Shown piece by piece: positions 58,465 through 64,000 of a stretch of DNA of 64,000 nucleotides. Position numbers and translations under genes: made by a program. The notes beneath the pieces are model-generated. The model was not told where the DNA came from, ran no database searches, and saw only the letters and a list, made by a program, of their open reading frames with translations. Position 1 is the first letter of the stretch, and the number at the start of each line of letters is the position of its first letter. Source of the stretch: an uncultured SAR86 cluster bacterium (lineage in GTDB: Bacteria > Pseudomonadota > Gammaproteobacteria > Magnimaribacterales > Magnimaribacteraceae); assembly GCA_902618945.1 (NCBI GenBank), contig CACNCK010000004.1, positions 1-64,000 of the forward strand, read 5' to 3'.

Positions 58465-58911
58465 TTATTTTGGTCTATCAGCACAAAGTATCATAGCCTT
58501 TGCTACAAGCTCATTCTCCACAGTTGCCGAACAATCAAACTTCCAAATTCCTTTCTTATTAGTTATTACCTTTGAATTCAGAATGAGTTTATCGCCAGGA
58601 ATTGCAGGCCTTTTAAATCTTAAATCATCAGCTCCTACAAAGTAGTATATTGAGCCATCTTCAGGCTTTTTATCCATTGTTTTGAAACCCAGGATACCCG
58701 AAGTTTGAGCCATTGCTTCTACAATCAAAACACCAGGCATGACCTGTTTTCCAGGAAAATGCCCCATAAAAAAAGGCTCATTAGTAGTAATATTCTTATA
58801 AGCTTTAATAGATTCACCAAGCACCATATGTGTAACTCTATCCACAAGAAGCATGGGATATCTGTGAGGCAAAAACTCTTGAATTTCTTCTATATTTATT
58901 TCTACTTCCAT
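58465..58911 (-). CDS. fabZ: 3-hydroxyacyl-ACP dehydratase FabZ
   Basis: FabZ dehydrates 3-hydroxyacyl-ACP in fatty acid elongation and competes with LpxA/LpxD for substrate. The 148-residue hot-dog-fold protein has [11 protein letters not shown], the catalytic His in [20 protein letters not shown] (with the catalytic Glu), and [11 protein letters not shown]. It lies between lpxD (four-base gap) and lpxA, the conserved position. Confidence 0.98.
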   Translation of the reverse strand: MEVEINIEEIQEFLPHRYPMLLVDRVTHMVLGESIKAYKNITTNEPFFMGHFPGKQVMPGVLIVEAMAQTSGILGFKTMDKKPEDGSIYYFVGADDLRFKRPAIPGDKLILNSKVITNKKGIWKFDCSATVENELVAKAMILCADRPK

Positions 58912-58915
58912 AATT

Positions 58916-59914
58916 TTACTTTTTAATTAATCCGTGAAGTCTTTTAAAGGCAACTGCATTTTTTTTCCAGTCAGAGTTTTTCATAAATGGTGTACCTGAC
59001 GAGTAATAACCGCTCTGTTTTATAGATTTTGTAATCAATGACATTGCTGTAATGTGCACCTCATCTACGATCTCGATGTTATCAACAATGGCAGAACATC
59101 CTGCGAGTGTACAATTCTTTCCAATTTTTGTACTCCCTGCAATTGCACTGTTACCTGCAATAGCAGTACCAGAACCAATAACTACATTATGGGCTATATG
59201 AACTTGATTATCTATTTTTACATTATCTCCGATCAGAGTGTTGCCGATTGATCCTCTGTCAATTGTACTATTTGAACCAATTTCAACATTAGCTCCAATT
59301 ATCACTTTTCCTAAGTGCTCAACCTTTATCCATGAGCGGTTATCTTTGGCAAAGCCTAAGCCATCTGAGCCAACTACTACTCCCGAATGCAGAATGCATT
59401 CTTCGCCAATATTCACGGAATCATATATTGATACGTTCGCGTATATTACTGAGCCCTTCCCAATTCTGCAGCCTTCGCCAATAAAAACTCCAGGCATTAA
59501 TACAACCTCGTCTTCTATAACAGCATTTTCTGATACTGTCACAAAATTTCCTATTGAAGCAGTGTCAGAAATTATTGCCGTATCTTCAATGGCCGCTAAG
59601 CTAGAAATTCCAGTTTTGATAGAAGGTTTGTCCTTGAAGAGCTCAGTACATCTGGCGTAAGTTAAATAAGGATTTTCACATATTAATTTATTGCCTGTGA
59701 AAAATTCAGAGTAATCAGTGCTGCAAATAACTGCACCGGCCTTAGTAGTAGATAATTTTGTTAAATAGGACTCTCTGGCAATAAAAGAAATTTCTTGTTC
59801 TAAAGACGTTTCAAGGGTATTTATTCCAATTATTTCTTTAGAAGGATCACCTTCCAGTTCTGCTCCAAGGATTTCAGCAAGTTGCGATAACTTAAAGCTT
59901 TTTAGGGAAGACAC
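58916..59914 (-). CDS. lpxD: UDP-3-O-acylglucosamine N-acyltransferase
   Basis: LpxD adds the second 3-hydroxyacyl chain, to the 2-amino group of UDP-3-O-acylglucosamine. The 332-residue protein has an N-terminal uridine-binding domain (1-95), a long left-handed beta helix with many I/V-x-x-x-x hexapeptides (about 100-285) including the catalytic His in [11 protein letters not shown], and a C-terminal helix. It is six bases after skp. Confidence 0.97.
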   Translation of the reverse strand: MSSLKSFKLSQLAEILGAELEGDPSKEIIGINTLETSLEQEISFIARESYLTKLSTTKAGAVICSTDYSEFFTGNKLICENPYLTYARCTELFKDKPSIKTGISSLAAIEDTAIISDTASIGNFVTVSENAVIEDEVVLMPGVFIGEGCRIGKGSVIYANVSIYDSVNIGEECILHSGVVVGSDGLGFAKDNRSWIKVEHLGKVIIGANVEIGSNSTIDRGSIGNTLIGDNVKIDNQVHIAHNVVIGSGTAIAGNSAIAGSTKIGKNCTLAGCSAIVDNIEIVDEVHITAMSLITKSIKQSGYYSSGTPFMKNSDWKKNAVAFKRLHGLIKK

Positions 59915-59920
59915 GAAAAA

Positions 59921-60451
59921 TTAATCTTCTTTTTCATTCATAGCATCGATTACTTCTTGAGTAATATCATAGCTTTGATCTGCATGAAGAAGTATTTGCT
60001 GTTGAGCTCCACTGTTTATTAAGAGTGTTATTCCTTTTGCTCTAATTAATTCAGTGACGATGACTTGAAATTTTTCTGCCTGTTCTTGAGAAAGCAATTG
60101 AAGAGTTTGATTCCTAAATTGATTAGTTTTTTCTCTTAAAAAATTAATATCTTGCTGGAGAGACTGAAATTTCTGAGCTGCCTCTTGTTTTTCTTCATCA
60201 GACATTGTTGGACCATCCTTTTGAGTTCTTTCTTGGATCTCTCTAGCCTCAGTTGCTTTCGCTTGAAGTTCTTCAACAACTTCTTTCCATTCGTCTGAAT
60301 TTTCTAATTCTTCAAGCTCTTTTTTTGCAACATTAGTACTAAATAAAGCTGCTTGGGGATCTAGAGTGGCTATATTTAAATCAGCCGACTGAAGAGTAAA
60401 AGTAAAAAAGGATGCCGTAAGTACGGTAAATAAAGTTTTAAAAAATTTCAT
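59921..60451 (-). CDS. skp: Periplasmic chaperone Skp/OmpH
   Basis: Skp is a trimeric periplasmic chaperone escorting outer-membrane proteins to BamA. ATG 60451 gives a clean signal peptide (MKFFKTLFTVLTASFF, cleaved after LQSA) and 176 residues; an in-frame ATG four codons upstream (60463) is possible. The mature part is a charged coiled coil (about 45-130), as in Skp tentacles. The position between bamA and lpxD supports the call, since sequence conservation in this family is low. Confidence 0.92.
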   Translation of the reverse strand: MKFFKTLFTVLTASFFTFTLQSADLNIATLDPQAALFSTNVAKKELEELENSDEWKEVVEELQAKATEAREIQERTQKDGPTMSDEEKQEAAQKFQSLQQDINFLREKTNQFRNQTLQLLSQEQAEKFQVIVTELIRAKGITLLINSGAQQQILLHADQSYDITQEVIDAMNEKED

Positions 60452-60523
60452 AGTTTTTCCCATTAAGTAACCTGTCGTCGAATTCTACAGTTTTGTAAGC
60501 TAATTTAGTAGCATTAAGAGAAT

Positions 60524-62932
60524 TTAAAATTGTGTTCCGATTTCAAATTGAAAATTTTCTGTTTCATCTAAAGGGCCTTCGTTCGAAGGAGCAGCAATAG
60601 CAAGAGACATTGGACCCAACTGAGTTATCCAAGTCACTCCAACTCCATAAGAATACCTCAACTCCCCTAAGTCTAGTTCGCTACAATTTACGTTAGATTG
60701 ATCGAATCCACAGTCCTTTGAAAATACATTTCCGATATCCACAAAGAAAGAGCTACGCATTGATCTTTGGTCCTCAATGAAGGGTAGCTTAAATATAAAA
60801 TCGAATCCGCCTTCTACTAAGTAAGCTCCTCCTATTGACCTATCATCTCTGTAATATGAGTAGGGATTTGCAATCGGATTGCCATCGTCACCAATTATAG
60901 GATTACCTTCATTATCTAGGTAAAACTGTGAGGGTATAGCTCTGGGACCAAGGGTATTTTGCTTGAAGCCTCTTACTGAACTAATTCCACCAGAATAATA
61001 ATGCTCAAAGAAAGGGGCTACTTCTGTATCTCCATAAGCCTCTAATACTCCAAGCTCACCTCTAAATCCTAGTACAAATCTTCCATCAAAAATTGGTCGA
61101 AAATATTTATGTCTGTAGGTTAGCTTAGAGTATGTCAAGGAACTCCCTGGAACAGCAACTTGCAGAGCGAAAGATTGAGATTGGCCCGCGGTTGGAAATA
61201 ACCCCCTATTCAAGGTAACTCTTGACCAGATGAATTGGGTCTTAAATACTTCAAATTTAGTACCTTCAGATTGGGTAAAAGCTAGAATCTGCGATGCTGG
61301 TGTAGAACCAGTATCTATACTTGTATTATCATAATTTAAGTTGAGCCCTATTCGCTCAATATCGCTTATTGGCAGACCAAATTGTATGCCTGCACCAAAT
61401 GAATCAGATGTATAACTTGCAATATTAAATTGACCATAGTCAGACTCTCTAAAATAGGCACTATAACCTCTGCTAACTCCATCTATATTAAAATATGGCT
61501 CTCCATAGCTGAAAGAATAGCTACGTTGCCAGGTGCTATCATTAATACCTATGCCAATTGCTCGCCCTGTTCCAAAAGCATTATTTTCATTGTAATTGAG
61601 GCCTAGAACTAAGCCATAGGCTCCATATCCTAAACTACCTCCAATTGATCCTGAAAATTCCTCTTCAACTGTGAACTCAACATCGATCTGATCATTCACT
61701 CCAGGAACAGGTATAGTCTCTGACTCAACTTCTTTAAAGAATCCTAACCTCTCGAGTCTTAACTTTGAATTTTCTATAAGATTATTGGATGCCCAGGCAC
61801 CTTCCATTTGTCTCATTTCTCTTCTTAGCACTACGTCATGCGTCCTCTTATTTCCTTTAAAAATAATACGTCTAACGTACGTTCTTTGTTGAGAATCTAC
61901 ATAAAATGTTAAATCTACATTTCCTGAATCTTCATTTACATCAGGGACACCGCGTACTTCAGCAAAACTATAGCCTTCATTACCTAGTATATTTTTAAAA
62001 ATCTCTTCTGTTTCTGTAACTAAAAACTGATTAAAACGCTCTCCTTTTTTAATCAATATAAGCGATTTAAGAACTTCTTCTTCAATGGGTAGGTCTCCAA
62101 CTATCTTGATTTCATTAACATCATAAGTTGTTCCTTCGGAAATATTAAGTGTAATAAAAACGCCTGATTTATCTGGCGAAACGCTGACTTGAGAACTTTC
62201 TAAACTAAATTCAACATAGCCTCTATTTTTGTAAAATGACTCGAGTGATTCAATATCACCCTTTAATTTCTCTCTTGAATATCGATTATCATTTGTAAAA
62301 AAAGAGAACCATCCACCGGTGGTTAGCTCAAAATCCTGTAAAATATCTTCATCAGAGAAGGATAGATTACCTATTACATTTATAGTTTTAATCTCAGCTA
62401 CTTCTCCCTCATCTATTTCAATATTTAAAGACACCCTGTTTCTAGGCTCATCCTCACTAGTTACTTCAACCTTCGCGCCGTAACGACCTTGAGAAACATA
62501 CTGCCTTTGAATTTCTAATGCTAAACTATTTACAATTGAACGTTTAAAAACTTGCCCCTCTGAAAGTCCTGCGTCATCTAATCCTTTTAGCAGATCTTCA
62601 GTTTTCAAAGCCTTGTTTCCGTCAAGGTCTATAGATGCTATTGAAGGTCTTTCTACCAAACTTATTATTAAAGTATTCGCCTCTCGACCGAGTTGAATAT
62701 CATCAAATTGTCCTGTCTTAAATATCGTCTTTGCAGTTGTTTGGAGGTCGTAAACATTGACAGTATCACCAACAGCAATTGGCATAACATTAAATACACT
62801 TCCTGCTGACACTCGCTGCAAACCGCTGATTCTAATATCACTGACAACCCACTCTTCTTCGGAGCTGATATTTTGGACTTGAAAAAGACCAGCTAAAAGT
62901 AGGATAAAAAATACTTTAATATGTATCTTCAT
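60524..62932 (-). CDS. bamA: Outer-membrane protein assembly factor BamA
   Basis: BamA is the core of the BAM machine that inserts beta-barrel proteins into the outer membrane. The 802-residue protein has a signal peptide (about 1-24), five POTRA domains (about 27-430; POTRA1 begins WVVSDIRISGLQRVSAG), and a 16-strand Omp85 barrel ending in the C-terminal Phe signature (FQFEIGTQF). The lid-loop motif VRGF is in ISSVRGFKQNTLGPRA. It begins two bases after rseP. Confidence 0.98.
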   Translation of the reverse strand: MKIHIKVFFILLLAGLFQVQNISSEEEWVVSDIRISGLQRVSAGSVFNVMPIAVGDTVNVYDLQTTAKTIFKTGQFDDIQLGREANTLIISLVERPSIASIDLDGNKALKTEDLLKGLDDAGLSEGQVFKRSIVNSLALEIQRQYVSQGRYGAKVEVTSEDEPRNRVSLNIEIDEGEVAEIKTINVIGNLSFSDEDILQDFELTTGGWFSFFTNDNRYSREKLKGDIESLESFYKNRGYVEFSLESSQVSVSPDKSGVFITLNISEGTTYDVNEIKIVGDLPIEEEVLKSLILIKKGERFNQFLVTETEEIFKNILGNEGYSFAEVRGVPDVNEDSGNVDLTFYVDSQQRTYVRRIIFKGNKRTHDVVLRREMRQMEGAWASNNLIENSKLRLERLGFFKEVESETIPVPGVNDQIDVEFTVEEEFSGSIGGSLGYGAYGLVLGLNYNENNAFGTGRAIGIGINDSTWQRSYSFSYGEPYFNIDGVSRGYSAYFRESDYGQFNIASYTSDSFGAGIQFGLPISDIERIGLNLNYDNTSIDTGSTPASQILAFTQSEGTKFEVFKTQFIWSRVTLNRGLFPTAGQSQSFALQVAVPGSSLTYSKLTYRHKYFRPIFDGRFVLGFRGELGVLEAYGDTEVAPFFEHYYSGGISSVRGFKQNTLGPRAIPSQFYLDNEGNPIIGDDGNPIANPYSYYRDDRSIGGAYLVEGGFDFIFKLPFIEDQRSMRSSFFVDIGNVFSKDCGFDQSNVNCSELDLGELRYSYGVGVTWITQLGPMSLAIAAPSNEGPLDETENFQFEIGTQF

Positions 62933-62934
62933 AA

Positions 62935-64000
62935 CTAGATCAACCTTGCAATATCATTTGCAAAGGCAAATATCATCAAACTTACAACGAGAACTAATCC
63001 AATTCGCATGGAATATTCAATTACAATTTCAGAAATGGGTGACCCTTTAACTTTTTCTATGGCAATCATTAGCAATTGCCCACCATCTAATATGGGTATT
63101 GGCAAAAGATTCAATAATCCCAGATTGATACTCAATAATGCCACCATTGATAAAAAAGTAACATAGCCTGCTTTAGCAGCAGATCCCGCAAGGACTGAAA
63201 TCTGTATTGGACCTCCAAGGTTATCAGCTGAGATTGATCCGCTTAACATCTTACCTATTGAAGTAATAATCAAAATTGTATATCTGTAAGTGTCCTCAAT
63301 ACCAACTAATAAGGCTGGAAAGAAGTTTTCTTTTTTTTCAACCACAAAATCTGCAGGCCAATTATTAAAATTATTAGAAGCAAGTATACCTATCCTGCCC
63401 TTTTGAACTCCTGTCTCATCAATAAAACTAGAGCTCTCAAGCATCAGTATTTTCGATTCTTGACCTCTCAGTACTTTAATCTCAATAAGCTGATTAGGCA
63501 AAAGGCTAAGAATTCTCGATAATTCTTGCCAAGTTGAAACATCTTTACCATTAATGGCCTGTATCAAGTCTCCTTCTTTTATACCGTACTTAAGTGCAGG
63601 GCCATCTTCTTGAAGTTTACCGACTATCGGAGGAAGAAATGGCTGAAGTCCTAAGGCTTGACTTGGAGCAATTTGATCATTATTCGTCAGCCAATCGTTT
63701 ATTGGTAACAAAGCTGTTCTCTCCTTACCTTCTCTAGTATATTTAATATTAATAACTCCAGTATCTCCGACCCTCTTCGAAAGTATAAGATTTATATCAT
63801 TAAATACCGTGACCGTTTCGTTATCTATCTGAACTATCTTGTCATTAACTGAAATGCCATATTCTTCAGAGAGACTCTCAGGAATAACCTCACCGATTAA
63901 AGATGAAAGTTGGGTCGTGCCAACTAGTGCTAAATAAAAATAGACAAAGGCAGCAAGGAGAAAATTAGCTATTGGACCTGCTGCTGTTACTGCAGCTCTC
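62935..64000 (-). CDS. rseP: Site-2 intramembrane protease RseP (3' part)
   Basis: RseP cleaves anti-sigma factor RseA and remnant signal peptides in the inner membrane. The frame is open to the right edge, so the N-terminus and its zinc HExxH motif lie outside. Visible are the conserved AAGPIANFLLA membrane segment at the edge, tandem PDZ domains, and the C-terminal LDG motif (LNLLPIPILDGGQLL) supplying the third zinc ligand, followed by the last helix. About 355 of an expected 450 residues are present. The rseP-bamA-skp order is standard. Confidence 0.96.
   Translation of the reverse strand, partial: RAAVTAAGPIANFLLAAFVYFYLALVGTTQLSSLIGEVIPESLSEEYGISVNDKIVQIDNETVTVFNDINLILSKRVGDTGVINIKYTREGKERTALLPINDWLTNNDQIAPSQALGLQPFLPPIVGKLQEDGPALKYGIKEGDLIQAINGKDVSTWQELSRILSLLPNQLIEIKVLRGQESKILMLESSSFIDETGVQKGRIGILASNNFNNWPADFVVEKKENFFPALLVGIEDTYRYTILIITSIGKMLSGSISADNLGGPIQISVLAGSAAKAGYVTFLSMVALLSINLGLLNLLPIPILDGGQLLMIAIEKVKGSPISEIVIEYSMRIGLVLVVSLMIFAFANDIARLI

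Noticed and set aside
59238-59660. A 140-codon open frame antisense to lpxD
   Set aside because: Same explanation: hexapeptide repeat coding sequence yields an artefactual opposite frame.

Overview
The window is a densely packed, AT-rich chromosome segment from a gammaproteobacterium. Gene order follows Pseudomonas and E. coli housekeeping clusters: prmC-prfA, lolB-ispE-prs, the glmM-secG-tRNA-rimP-nusA-infB-rbfA-truB-rpsO-pnp chain, carAB-greA-rlmE-ftsH, map-glnD-dap, lptFG divergent from pepA-holC-valS, and the rseP-bamA-skp-lpx-dnaE-accA-tilS cluster. Genes overlap by 1 to 17 bases at many junctions, convergent genes abut or overlap, and no gap reaches 300 bases. Together with the AT bias this suggests a streamlined, probably marine, small-genome lineage such as SAR86. 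That placement is inference; no rRNA is present. No mobile element, phage, CRISPR array or recent transfer is visible.

Layout. 1-6427: translation termination (prmC, prfA) on the minus strand, then a plus-strand run lolB, ispE, tRNA-Gln, prs, rplY, pth, ychF, tRNA-Met. 6428-25119: one minus-strand block of about 18.7 kb, read as pyrF-carA-carB-greA-rlmE-ftsH-glmM-tpiA-secG-tRNA-Leu-tRNA-fMet-rimP-nusA-infB-rbfA-truB-rpsO-pnp. It joins pyrimidine synthesis to protein quality control, cell-wall precursor supply and translation. 25184-31899: map, glnD and the succinylase lysine/diaminopimelate genes dapC, dapD and dapE. 31916-45271: a POT peptide transporter, an RDD protein, lptG/lptF, pepA-holC-valS, a membrane-tethered cold-shock-domain protein, a HupE/UreJ-like membrane protein beside a parvulin isomerase, ElaA and Tas homologues, and a glutathione peroxidase. 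45261-50256: rimI and a HolD-like gene diverge from leuA; a GPH-family sugar symporter and a crotonase follow. 50266-64000: tilS, accA, dnaE, rnhB, lpxB, lpxA, fabZ, lpxD, skp, bamA and the 3' part of rseP, covering outer-membrane lipid A and protein assembly.

The main non-routine signals are in short intergenic stretches. Upstream of pyrF-carAB is a promoter, a 30-codon leader ORF and a textbook intrinsic terminator inside that ORF. This is the architecture of the E. coli pyrBI (PyrL) attenuator, but placed on a pyrF-carAB operon. Upstream of leuA is a 22-residue leader ORF with ten Ile/Leu/Val residues, followed by stable stem-loops, as expected for branched-chain amino acid control. Several first genes (lolB, dapD, the cold-shock-domain gene, holD and both leader ORFs) have a -10-like box only 6-12 bases before the start codon and no Shine-Dalgarno sequence, suggesting leaderless mRNAs.
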